Shown here piece by piece: positions 8,966 through 15,850 of a stretch of DNA of 64,000 nt. A program made the position numbers and the translations under genes. The DNA lies in the NCBI GenBank assembly GCA_017454375.1, contig JAFTDB010000031.1:117871-181870 (forward strand), written 5' to 3'. The DNA comes from Acholeplasmatales bacterium (GTDB lineage Bacteria; Bacillota_I; Bacilli_A; Acholeplasmatales; Anaeroplasmataceae). Numbering within the stretch: the stretch's first letter is position 1; every line of letters begins with the position of its first letter. The notes under the pieces were generated by a model, which saw only the letters and a list, made by a program, of their open reading frames with translations, searched no databases and was not told the DNA's origin.

Positions 8966-9375
8966 AAAGAAGAACTTTATTAATATTAAATTTAATATTT
9001 ATATTTTTATCACTTGTAGGTGCTTTAGTATTAGGATTTATTTTTAATTTTGATATCAGATTTTTTTATGCTACATTATTTACAACTATGGGTATATCTA
9101 TGGGTAATGAATTATTTATCTTACTTGGCTTTTTAGTTGTAGATGGTTATGATGTTACAACATATCGTCTTGCTAGAGAGGCAAGCTATTTAGTTGTTGC
9201 TATAGGATCTTATTACATCCTAAGATATGCTGGTGGCTATGATAGATTTGCATATCTATATTGGATACTTACATATCTAGTAGTAGCTATAGCTATTGTA
9301 ATATTTATCATACTTGATAAAAGAGAAATTAAAAAACAAAAGAATAAGCCAAGAATAGTAGCTAATAAAAGGTAA
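8962..9375 (+). CDS. Small integral membrane protein, about four helices
   Basis: The 137-residue protein has hydrophobic stretches at about residues 5-26, 33-58, 74-86 and 98-117 and a basic C-terminal tail (KREIKKQKNKPRIVANKR). No family is recognised. It overlaps the preceding amidase gene by four bases (ATGA) and is followed five bases later by another hypothetical gene, so the three are probably one transcript. Nothing in the sequence suggests a specific substrate. Confidence 0.65.
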   Translation: MKRRTLLILNLIFIFLSLVGALVLGFIFNFDIRFFYATLFTTMGISMGNELFILLGFLVVDGYDVTTYRLAREASYLVVAIGSYYILRYAGGYDRFAYLYWILTYLVVAIAIVIFIILDKREIKKQKNKPRIVANKR

Positions 9376-9380
9376 GATGT

Positions 9381-9941
9381 ATGTTTGATGAAGTAAAAGT
9401 AGTTATGAATAACTACATGAAGATTTTAAAAAGAAAATATAAATTATCATCTAATGAGGTTATATTTTCTTCAATGATCATAAAAAAGACAATTGATATA
9501 TTAGATGTACTTGAGTACGTAACTAAGAAAAATATAATTACAGTTCAGATATCATTAATTAGACTTCTATGTGATAATGCATTAGCTATAGAGGCTTGTA
9601 ACTATCTAAGCTTAGATGAATATATGAATTTGATTTATCAAAATCAAAAGCCATCTGATGTTATGATTGATGAAGAAAACAATCTATCTGATGGTATGCT
9701 AAAAAGAAGAGTAGCTGAAAAATACCCTGGCTTTGCTAAGGTGTATAATTTCGCATCTTCTGGAGTTCACCTATCTAAACAGGCTTTAAGTGGCATCATA
9801 AAAGATGATGGTGAAAGACAAGAGCTTGAGGTAGTAGTAGGTAATGCAAATCTTAAAGATGAAATAAAAATGAATAATAATTCAGTTAATACACTTGTAA
9901 AAGTAATCATTGATATGCTAAGGAAACTATGTAACATTTGA
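9381..9941 (+). CDS. Helical hypothetical protein, 186 aa, possibly HEPN-like
   Basis: Soluble, mostly alpha-helical protein with no signal. Residues around SLIRLLCDNALAIEACNYL and later KYPGFAKVYNFASSGVHLSKQALSG follow the pattern of long helices plus a late Tyr/Ser/His motif seen in DUF5677-like and other HEPN-type proteins, but the HEPN catalytic RxxxxH is not present, so this is only a suggestion. It follows the small membrane protein by five bases. A new promoter for the GGDEF gene begins at its stop codon, so it is the last gene of its transcript. Confidence 0.55.
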   Translation: MFDEVKVVMNNYMKILKRKYKLSSNEVIFSSMIIKKTIDILDVLEYVTKKNIITVQISLIRLLCDNALAIEACNYLSLDEYMNLIYQNQKPSDVMIDEENNLSDGMLKRRVAEKYPGFAKVYNFASSGVHLSKQALSGIIKDDGERQELEVVVGNANLKDEIKMNNNSVNTLVKVIIDMLRKLCNI

Positions 9942-9966
9942 CAATATTTTATAAAAATAGTAAAAT
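9938..9966 (+). promoter_or_regulatory. Promoter of the GGDEF gene
   Basis: Consensus TTGACA (9938-9943), a 17-bp spacer and TAAAAT (9961-9966). The -35 overlaps the stop of the preceding gene. Confidence 0.75.
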
Positions 9967-9975
9967 AATTAGTTG

Positions 9976-9990
9976 AGAAAACGCTTTACA
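9976..9990. promoter_or_regulatory. LacI/CcpA-type operator candidate at the +1 region of the GGDEF gene
   Basis: The segment AGAAAACGCTTTACA lies a few bases after the predicted start of transcription. It closely resembles the minus strand of the operator candidate at 36720-36734 (AAAACGCTTACA), which sits in the same place relative to the starch-operon promoter. It is an imperfect match to the cre consensus (one base longer on one side). Confidence 0.35.
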
Positions 9991-10006
9991 TACGCGGAGG
10001 CCATTT

Positions 10007-11083
10007 ATGGATTTCAACAAACTAATAAAAAATGAATATTTTAAAAATGTTGATGTTAGACATGATTTTGATGGATTAACTAAAGTATTAAATAGAGATA
10101 TTATTTTAGAATATTTTAATTACTTAGTTAAAGAAAAAATACCTTTTACAGTAGCTTTATGTGATATTGATAATTTAAAATATATCAATGATACATATGG
10201 CCATTTGGTTGGCGATAGAGCCCTTGCTAGATTTGCTGACTGCTTAGCGACAATTCTTGATGAAAAGGGTGTTGTCGGAAGATATGGTGGAGATGAATTC
10301 ATGGTCATCCTCCCTAATGTAACAAGCTATGATGAGGTATGGAATACATTCCATACTATCAATAATGGTCTTGCTGATATAGAGTTCCCAGGAATGCCAG
10401 ACTTATCAGTTTCAGCAACTACAGGTATAACACGTTATCCACAAGATGGTAGTGAGTTTGAAACTCTTATGAAGACTGCTGATAAAGCACTTTATCGTGG
10501 TAAGAGTAAAGGCCGTAATTGCTTTATCATATATTTAGCTGAAAAACACGCAAATATTGATGTAAGTAATACTATTAATAAATCATTTAATTCAATGGAA
10601 ATGATTGCTAAGGTATTTAATATTTTAGCTTCAGATGGAGATTTTAAAGGAAAGGTAGAAACATTATTTAATTTCTTATCCTCATATCTACAAATAGAAG
10701 ATCTAATGCTTCAAACTAACGAGCTAAGATGTTATGAATTTACGGCAGAAGAATCTAGAGGAAAAAGCTTTGGATATGTAAATTCAAAGGAAGTAGAAGA
10801 TAAGATGAATTCAAATGGATTAGTGTTTGTTAATACAAGAAAAACCCTACTTCAAATCTCTGCCAATGAATTATTTGAACAATTAAAAGAAGCTAATGTA
10901 AATGCGTTAGTTGCGGTAAAAGTATCTTGTGCCGATAAGAATTATGGAATCTTAATGGCTAGAACAACAGCCAACCGTATCTGGCAACCAGATGAAATGG
11001 ATTTAATTGTGGTGGCAGCTAGAGTAATGGGAATGATACTTTATAAGGATCACAAGACATTAGAAGATTATTATGTAATTTAA
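10007..11083 (+). CDS. Diguanylate cyclase (GGDEF) with C-terminal GAF-like domain
   Basis: The 358-residue soluble protein starts with a GGDEF domain (about residues 20-180): FTVALCDIDNLKYINDTYGHLVGDRAL, GRYGGDEFMVIL with an intact GGDEF at 94-98, and ADKALYRGKSKGRN. An active cyclase would make cyclic di-GMP from two GTP. The inhibitory RxxD site is missing. Residues from about 190 onward resemble a GAF sensor domain (VFNILASDGDFKGKVETLFNFL to PDEMDLIVVAARVMGMIL). The catalytic-first, sensor-last order is the reverse of the usual one. No EAL or PilZ protein is visible in the window. It has its own promoter, a possible sugar-responsive operator and a terminator. Confidence 0.9.
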   Translation: MDFNKLIKNEYFKNVDVRHDFDGLTKVLNRDIILEYFNYLVKEKIPFTVALCDIDNLKYINDTYGHLVGDRALARFADCLATILDEKGVVGRYGGDEFMVILPNVTSYDEVWNTFHTINNGLADIEFPGMPDLSVSATTGITRYPQDGSEFETLMKTADKALYRGKSKGRNCFIIYLAEKHANIDVSNTINKSFNSMEMIAKVFNILASDGDFKGKVETLFNFLSSYLQIEDLMLQTNELRCYEFTAEESRGKSFGYVNSKEVEDKMNSNGLVFVNTRKTLLQISANELFEQLKEANVNALVAVKVSCADKNYGILMARTTANRIWQPDEMDLIVVAARVMGMILYKDHKTLEDYYVI

Positions 11084-11107
11084 AGGGACTAGAATTCTAG
11101 TCCCTTT
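11082..11107. terminator. Perfectly symmetric bidirectional terminator
   Basis: The 26-bp sequence is a perfect palindrome with arms AAAGGGACTAGAA / TTCTAGTCCCTTT. It overlaps the stop of the GGDEF gene and touches the stop of the convergent minus-strand gene, so it can end both transcripts. Confidence 0.8.
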
Positions 11108-11937
11108 CAAATGATATGAATCTTATGATTTTTATTATCTTGCTTTTTAGATATGTGGGTATGAATTATTATCCACATATTTAATTTATAAATATAGATT
11201 GGCAAATATAACCCGAATGTTGGGAATATTAAGATATATCTTAATAATAACCAGCTATAGGCAGATAATACTAAGCCATTAAATGATAATTTTTTACCTG
11301 ATACATATTGTCTATTTATTAAGAAGAAGTATCTAAATTTTGTAGTGGCAGGCCTACCAAAGCCTAATGTGAATAAATTGATTAATTTATTAATTATAAC
11401 CTTTAATAAAGCCATTAATATATGGACCTCATAAAATGATGGCTCATCCTTATACCTAACAAAATGAAGATTTTGTTGTTGCCATTTATAAAATCTATAA
11501 ATGATAAATGTAGTAAATAATGCGGTAGGCAATACATTGAAGGCAGTAGTAATTAATTTATTAATTAAGTCATTATCTATATGAAGAAGTGGAATTATAT
11601 TCATAGATAAGAAATTCAATCCTATTAAGGATATTGAATATAAAATATAACCACCAATAAATGACATATAGACATCTTCAAGCTTACCAGTAAATATCAA
11701 TCTTTCATTATCAATATATGAGTTTTCATATTTGAAATATGAATATTTATAATATGCATAAGGCATTAAAATACCTAAAGAGAATACTGATATAAAAAAA
11801 TAAAATAGCATTCTAAAATAGAATGTATAGATCTTACATTCATGTCTAGATTTATACTTACCATTTAAAATACCTGTTTCATAACCAATGGTCTTAATGG
11901 TCTTTTTAGAAATGCTTTTTATTTTCTTTATTTTCAT
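11107..11937 (-). CDS. DUF898-like multi-spanning membrane protein
   Basis: The 276-residue protein has about five hydrophobic helices. Two internal units resemble the DUF898 (YjgN-like) pattern: FYFRMLFYFFISVFSLGILMPYAYYKYSYFKYENSYIDNERLIFTGKLED, then FRYFFLINRQYVSGKKLSFNGLVLSAYSWLLLRYILIFPTFGLYLPIYIYKLNMWII. The function of this family is unknown. It overlaps the end of ispG as ATGA and must be translated from the ispG transcript. Its own ribosome binding site is weak. The C-terminus is basic and His-rich. Confidence 0.65.
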   Translation of the reverse strand: MKIKKIKSISKKTIKTIGYETGILNGKYKSRHECKIYTFYFRMLFYFFISVFSLGILMPYAYYKYSYFKYENSYIDNERLIFTGKLEDVYMSFIGGYILYSISLIGLNFLSMNIIPLLHIDNDLINKLITTAFNVLPTALFTTFIIYRFYKWQQQNLHFVRYKDEPSFYEVHILMALLKVIINKLINLFTLGFGRPATTKFRYFFLINRQYVSGKKLSFNGLVLSAYSWLLLRYILIFPTFGLYLPIYIYKLNMWIIIHTHISKKQDNKNHKIHII

Positions 11938-12971
11938 AGCTTGTCTATTTCGTTTTTAAGTTCTTCAAATATTTGATCTTCTTTGATTTTTTTGATGATT
12001 TCACCTTTTTTAAATAGAAGTGCCTCACCCTTACCGCCAGCAATGCCGATGTCAGCCTCTCTAGCCTCACCAGGACCATTTACTGCGCAGCCCATTACAG
12101 CTACATGGATATTTTTATTGAATGTATATAAATAGTCCTCAACCTTCTTAGCTAGTGGTATTAAATCAATTTGAGTTCTACCACATGTAGGGCAAGAAGT
12201 AATAATAGGTAGGTTTTCATTTAGGTGTAATTCCTTTAGAATTTGACGTGCTGCCTTAACCTCCAAAACTGGATCATCAGTTAAAGATACACGCATTGTG
12301 TTACCAACACCTGTTTCTAATATCTTAGTTAAACCAATTGATGAAGTGATTAATCCTTTAAAAGAAGAACCAGCCTCTGTGATACCTATATGTAGTGGAT
12401 AAGGGAATACGTCAGATGCTAGCTTATATGTATCGATACATAAGTCGATATTTGAAGCTTTAAATGATAATACTATATCATGGAAATCAAGTGCCTCTAG
12501 GATATCTACATGCATCTTGGCAGCCTTAATCATATTTTCTTTATTAAGCTCCATTCCTTTAGGTAGGGAGCCTGAATTAACACCAATACGAATTGGTATA
12601 TGTCTTTCCTTGCATAGATTTACAATTTCTACGATTTTATCCTTATTTTGGATATTGCCAGGGTTTAATCTGATCTTATCTACGCCCTGCTTAATTGCCT
12701 CAATTGCTAGCTCTGGGTCAAAGTGAATGTCCGCAACTAAAGGAATGTGGATACCTTTTTTGATTGCCCCAATGCTTTTGGCATCTTCCATATCTAAAAC
12801 GGCTACTCTAATAATATCACAGCCATATTTTTCTAATTCTAGTATTTGTTTAATTGTTCCATTAACATCCTTAGTTTTAGTATTTGTCATACTTTGAATA
12901 AGGATATTATCGTTACCACCAAGCACTAAATTACCTAGCTTAACTTGTAATGTTTCGTTTCTTTTACGCAT
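11934..12971 (-). CDS. ispG: 4-hydroxy-3-methylbut-2-enyl diphosphate synthase (MEP pathway)
   Basis: IspG (GcpE) reduces MEcPP to HMBPP in the non-mevalonate isoprenoid pathway and uses a 4Fe-4S cluster. The 345-residue protein has VKLGNLVLGGNDNILIQSMTNTKTKDV near the start, LVADIHFDPELAIEAIKQGVDKIRLNPGN, and the cluster cysteines in SCPTCGRTQ and GCAVNGPGEAREADIG. The ATG at 12971 is preferred to 12983 because GGTGAT sits five bases before it. The enzyme implies undecaprenyl- or tRNA-prenyl precursors are made by the MEP route, as in Bacilli and some Acholeplasma-like lineages but not Mycoplasma. The DUF898-like gene overlaps its end. Confidence 0.95.
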   Translation of the reverse strand: MRKRNETLQVKLGNLVLGGNDNILIQSMTNTKTKDVNGTIKQILELEKYGCDIIRVAVLDMEDAKSIGAIKKGIHIPLVADIHFDPELAIEAIKQGVDKIRLNPGNIQNKDKIVEIVNLCKERHIPIRIGVNSGSLPKGMELNKENMIKAAKMHVDILEALDFHDIVLSFKASNIDLCIDTYKLASDVFPYPLHIGITEAGSSFKGLITSSIGLTKILETGVGNTMRVSLTDDPVLEVKAARQILKELHLNENLPIITSCPTCGRTQIDLIPLAKKVEDYLYTFNKNIHVAVMGCAVNGPGEAREADIGIAGGKGEALLFKKGEIIKKIKEDQIFEELKNEIDKL

Positions 12972-12987
12972 AATTATCACCATTTAA

Positions 12988-13016
12988 ATTATACTTTTTT
13001 TATTTTTTATATTCAA
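12988..13016 (-). promoter_or_regulatory. Promoter of ispG
   Basis: On the minus strand TTGAAT (13016-13011), a 17-bp spacer and TATAAT (12993-12988). The leader would be only about 10 bases long. Confidence 0.7.
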
Positions 13017-13051
13017 TTGTTTAATTTATATAAATTAAGATAATTTTTTTA

Positions 13052-13080
13052 TTGATTAGTGTTTTTGTTTTTGATATAAT
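13052..13080 (+). promoter_or_regulatory. Promoter of rpmG
   Basis: TTGATT (13052-13057), a 17-bp spacer and TATAAT (13075-13080). It is the same arrangement and hexamers as the promoter at 2992-3020. Confidence 0.75.
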
Positions 13081-13119
13081 TACAAAGGAAAATATCTTTA
13101 TGTCTGGAGGGAATAAAAA

Positions 13120-13269
13120 ATGCGTGATTTAGTAAAATTACTTTGTTCTGAATGCAAGAATGAGAATTATTATACAGACAAGAATAAAAAGACAATGCCT
13201 GAAAGAATGGAGATAAAAAAATATTGTCCTCATTGTCGTAAACACACAATTCATAAAGAAAAGAAATAA
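13120..13269 (+). CDS. rpmG: Ribosomal protein L33
   Basis: A 49-residue gene, easily missed because of its length. The translation begins [24 protein letters not shown] and ends [16 protein letters not shown]. The two CxxC pairs (Cys9/Cys12 and Cys36/Cys39) form the zinc ribbon of the zinc-binding form of L33, and length and sequence are typical. A GGAGGG lies eight bases before the ATG and a strong promoter lies 40 bp upstream. An open frame on the opposite strand here is only a shadow. A weak hairpin follows, then the MBL hydrolase gene. Confidence 0.93.
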   Translation: MRDLVKLLCSECKNENYYTDKNKKTMPERMEIKKYCPHCRKHTIHKEKK

Positions 13270-13271
13270 TA

Positions 13272-13289
13272 GCCCGCTTGGGCATTTTT
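13272..13289 (+). terminator. Weak terminator after rpmG
   Basis: Short GCCC / GGGC stem (13272-13275 with 13280-13283) followed by ATTTTT. With only four base pairs it probably lets some transcription through to the MBL gene 16 bp downstream. Confidence 0.5.
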
Positions 13290-13305
13290 CTTTAAGGAGA
13301 GAATT

Positions 13306-13899
13306 ATGGTTATAAAATATGAAGGTTACTCTAATTCCTATCTTTTAACAAATGGTAATAAGGCTATACTTATAGATTGTGGTTTAACAGAATCTATGGC
13401 TAATAAAATCAAAAAAGAATATGATTTAGAAGCCATCTTATTGACTCATGGCCATTATGATCATATAGATGGATTAAGATATTTTAAAGATGTAGATATC
13501 TATATCTACACTTTAGAAGAAGATTTTTTATATGATGATCATTTGAATTTATATTATTTTATGAATCAGGATTCATATTATAAAGGTGATCTTAAGGTTC
13601 ATCTCATAAATGATGGAGATATTCTTAATTTAATTGGATTAGAAATTAAAGTAATTCATACACCAGGCCACACTAGAGGTAGTGTATGTTACCAGGTAGA
13701 TGATATGCTATTTACAGGTGATACATTATTTAATTTAAGTGTTGGTAGAACTGATTTTCCTACCGGTAACTATAATATGCTTAAGGATAGCCTTAGTAAG
13801 CTTAAAAAACTAGACAAAGACTTCCATGTCTATCCTGGACATGAAGAAGAGACTAGCTTAAGATTTGAAGTAGAAAATAATAGATATTTTGGAGAATAA
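13306..13899 (+). CDS. MBL-fold hydrolase, glyoxalase II-like
   Basis: The 197-residue protein has the metallo-beta-lactamase metal site in full: THGHYDHIDGL (HxHxDH), TPGHTRGSVCY, FTGDTLF and YPGHEEET. Small single-domain members of this type (YqgX-like) are annotated as hydroxyacylglutathione hydrolase-like, but their substrate in low-GC bacteria without glutathione is unknown. There is no signal peptide, so it is cytoplasmic. AAGGAG precedes the ATG. It is cotranscribed with asnA, whose start lies one base after its stop. Confidence 0.85.
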   Translation: MVIKYEGYSNSYLLTNGNKAILIDCGLTESMANKIKKEYDLEAILLTHGHYDHIDGLRYFKDVDIYIYTLEEDFLYDDHLNLYYFMNQDSYYKGDLKVHLINDGDILNLIGLEIKVIHTPGHTRGSVCYQVDDMLFTGDTLFNLSVGRTDFPTGNYNMLKDSLSKLKKLDKDFHVYPGHEEETSLRFEVENNRYFGE

Positions 13900-13900
13900 T

Positions 13901-14905
13901 ATGAAGCGTTTAATATTAAAAAAAGATTACAAACCTATTTTAAATGCGTTTGAAACTCAAAAAGGAATTAAATTTGTAAGAGATACATTTGAACAAATGC
14001 TATGTAAGAAATTAAATCTTATTAGAGTATCTGCCCCACTATTTGTATTCCCATCAACTGGTTTAAATGATAACCTTAATGGTTATGAAAAAACTGTAAC
14101 ATTTGATGTTAATGGTGTAGATGAGGAAGTAGAGATTGTACAATCTTTAGCTAAATGGAAAAGAAATGCATTAAAAGAATATGGCTTCAAAACTTATGAA
14201 GGCTTATATACAAATATGAATGCCATTAGAAAAGATGAAGAATTAGATACTATACATTCATGCTATGTAGACCAATGGGATTGGGAAAAGGTTATAACTA
14301 AAGAAGATAGATGCAAATCTTATCTTAAAAAGACTGTTAAGGATATCTACTCAGTAATTAAAAAATTAAGCGTTAAGGTAGAAGAACAATATGGAATCCA
14401 CCATGATCTACCAAAAGATATCTTCTTCATTACTACTAAAGAATTAGAAGCAATGTATCCTGATAAAACACCATCTGAAAGAGAAACATTAATCACTAAG
14501 GAGCATAAGGCAGTATTTTTAATGCAAATTGGTGGTAAGCTAAAGAATGGCTTACCTCATGATGGTAGAGCCGCAGACTATGATGATTGGAAATTAAATG
14601 GTGATATTCTACTTTATTATGATGTACTAGATATCGCATTTGAAATTTCATCTATGGGTATTAGAGTAGATAGCGAAAGCATCCAAAAGCAATTAAAGGC
14701 TAAAAAAGAAGAATTTAAGCTAAATAACAAATACGTTCAAGATGTTATCAATGATAGATTACCATTCACAATTGGTGGTGGTATTGGTCAATCTAGAATG
14801 TGTATGTACATGCTAAAGAAGGCACATATCGGTGAAGTTCAAGCATCTGTTTGGCCAAAGGAAGATATAGAAAAATTAAAGGAATGTAATATTACACTTC
14901 TATAA
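13901..14905 (+). CDS. asnA: Aspartate-ammonia ligase (asparagine synthetase A)
   Basis: AsnA makes asparagine from aspartate, ammonia and ATP and is related to class II aminoacyl-tRNA synthetases. The 334-residue product begins MKRLILKKDYKPILNAFETQKGIKFVRDTFEQML and has VSAPLFVFPSTGLNDNLNGYEKTVTF, MNAIRKDEELDTIHSCYVDQWDWEK and the closing LPFTIGGGIGQSRMCMYMLKKAHIGEVQASVW. Length fits the family. I use the ATG at 13901. The upstream TTG at 13889 runs through the GGAG ribosome binding site. It ends with a strong terminator. Confidence 0.95.
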   Translation: MKRLILKKDYKPILNAFETQKGIKFVRDTFEQMLCKKLNLIRVSAPLFVFPSTGLNDNLNGYEKTVTFDVNGVDEEVEIVQSLAKWKRNALKEYGFKTYEGLYTNMNAIRKDEELDTIHSCYVDQWDWEKVITKEDRCKSYLKKTVKDIYSVIKKLSVKVEEQYGIHHDLPKDIFFITTKELEAMYPDKTPSERETLITKEHKAVFLMQIGGKLKNGLPHDGRAADYDDWKLNGDILLYYDVLDIAFEISSMGIRVDSESIQKQLKAKKEEFKLNNKYVQDVINDRLPFTIGGGIGQSRMCMYMLKKAHIGEVQASVWPKEDIEKLKECNITLL

Positions 14906-14911
14906 GATATT

Positions 14912-14936
14912 AGACAATCAAAAGATTGTCTTTTTT
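14912..14936 (+). terminator. Terminator of asnA
   Basis: Eight-base-pair stem AGACAATC / GATTGTCT around AAAA, followed by six T. Confidence 0.9.
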
Positions 14937-14952
14937 CTTTATTTTAAGCGAT

Positions 14953-14982
14953 AAAAAAAGGTTCACATTTCGTGAACCTTTT
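14953..14982 (-). terminator. Terminator of plsY
   Basis: Eleven-base-pair stem AAAAGGTTCAC / GTGAACCTTTT (14956-14966 with 14972-14982). On the minus strand it ends in a T run. Confidence 0.88.
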
Positions 14983-14989
14983 GATTTAC

Positions 14990-15709
14990 TTATGCTTGTT
15001 TTTTCTTTTTAAAGCTATTTTCAGTTCCGTGTAATAAACGTTTATAATTTGAAATATGCTTTACAATAATTAATGTTGCAACACAGCTTAATACTACACA
15101 TAATTCTAGGCTTGTTTTACCAACTAGATATACCCAGAAATTATTGAAGGCATTAGGTGTGATATCAAGTCCTAGGAAGTGAAGTAGCCATGCACAAAGT
15201 ACAACTGTTAGGGTTGCACATGTAGAGCCTACTGATACATAACCTGTTGAGAATAGAAGTACTGCAAATACGATTGCACAGCTGATACCAGATAGAGGTG
15301 TTGTAGCAAGTACTACACCTAGTGATACAGCTACAGCCTTACCACCTTTAAATCCTAAATAAATTGAGAATGAATGTCCTAGGATTGCGGCAGCACCATA
15401 CCATAGCTCATCGATTGGTGTTACCCATACTCCAGCACTGTTTAGTGCCTTTACTAGTAAGATTATTGCCATACCCTTGAATACATCAAAGAAGAATACT
15501 AAATAACCTACCTTTTTACCTAAAACTCTTATAGAGTTTGTTGTACCTATATTTTTACTACCATACTGTCTAATATCGACGCCTTTGATTAATTTTCCAA
15601 ACACAACACCGAATGGAATTGAGCCTATTAAATAGGAAACAATTATCAAGGCAATAGCGATTAAAATATCAAAAGTATGGTATGTTGAAGCATCTAATAA
15701 TATGTTCAT
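14990..15709 (-). CDS. plsY: Acyl-phosphate glycerol-3-phosphate acyltransferase
   Basis: PlsY is the integral membrane enzyme that acylates glycerol-3-phosphate from acyl-phosphate, the first step of phospholipid synthesis. The 239-residue protein has the family motifs SYLIGSIPFGVVFGKLIKGVDIRQYGSKNIGTTNSIRVLG (motif 1, with GSxNxGxTN), AAILGHSFSIYLGFKGGKAVAVSLG (motif 2), and a third motif region near the end, spread over several transmembrane helices. It is somewhat longer than the usual ~200 residues because of a loop near residues 85-95 and a basic tail. It is monocistronic, with its own promoter and terminator, and divergent from parE. Confidence 0.93.
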   Translation of the reverse strand: MNILLDASTYHTFDILIAIALIIVSYLIGSIPFGVVFGKLIKGVDIRQYGSKNIGTTNSIRVLGKKVGYLVFFFDVFKGMAIILLVKALNSAGVWVTPIDELWYGAAAILGHSFSIYLGFKGGKAVAVSLGVVLATTPLSGISCAIVFAVLLFSTGYVSVGSTCATLTVVLCAWLLHFLGLDITPNAFNNFWVYLVGKTSLELCVVLSCVATLIIVKHISNYKRLLHGTENSFKKKKQA

Positions 15710-15737
15710 AAAATAGCCTACCTTTTCAATCTTTGTT

Positions 15738-15766
15738 ATTATACAATTATTGTGATTTATTGTAAA
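15738..15766 (-). promoter_or_regulatory. Promoter of plsY
   Basis: On the minus strand TTTACA (15766-15761), a 17-bp spacer and TATAAT (15743-15738). Confidence 0.78.
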
Positions 15767-15783
15767 GAAAATCTATTATTTTC

Positions 15784-15818
15784 TTGTTTAAAACGATTAA
15801 TTATGATATCATAATTAA
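15784..15818 (+). promoter_or_regulatory. parE-parC promoter with a 22-bp palindrome over the -10
   Basis: TTGTTT (15784-15789), a 17-bp spacer and TATCAT (15807-15812) precede parE. A perfect palindrome at 15797-15818 (half-site TTAATTATGAT) covers the spacer end, the -10 and the first bases after it. This is the place where a repressor would act. Confidence 0.55.
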
Positions 15819-15850
15819 GATATTAAAAAAGTAGTAAAGGAAGTGGAAAA

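Noticed and set aside
13049..13285. A 78-codon frame on the minus strand
   Set aside because: It is antisense to rpmG (ribosomal protein L33) and its promoter, which have clear signals on the plus strand.
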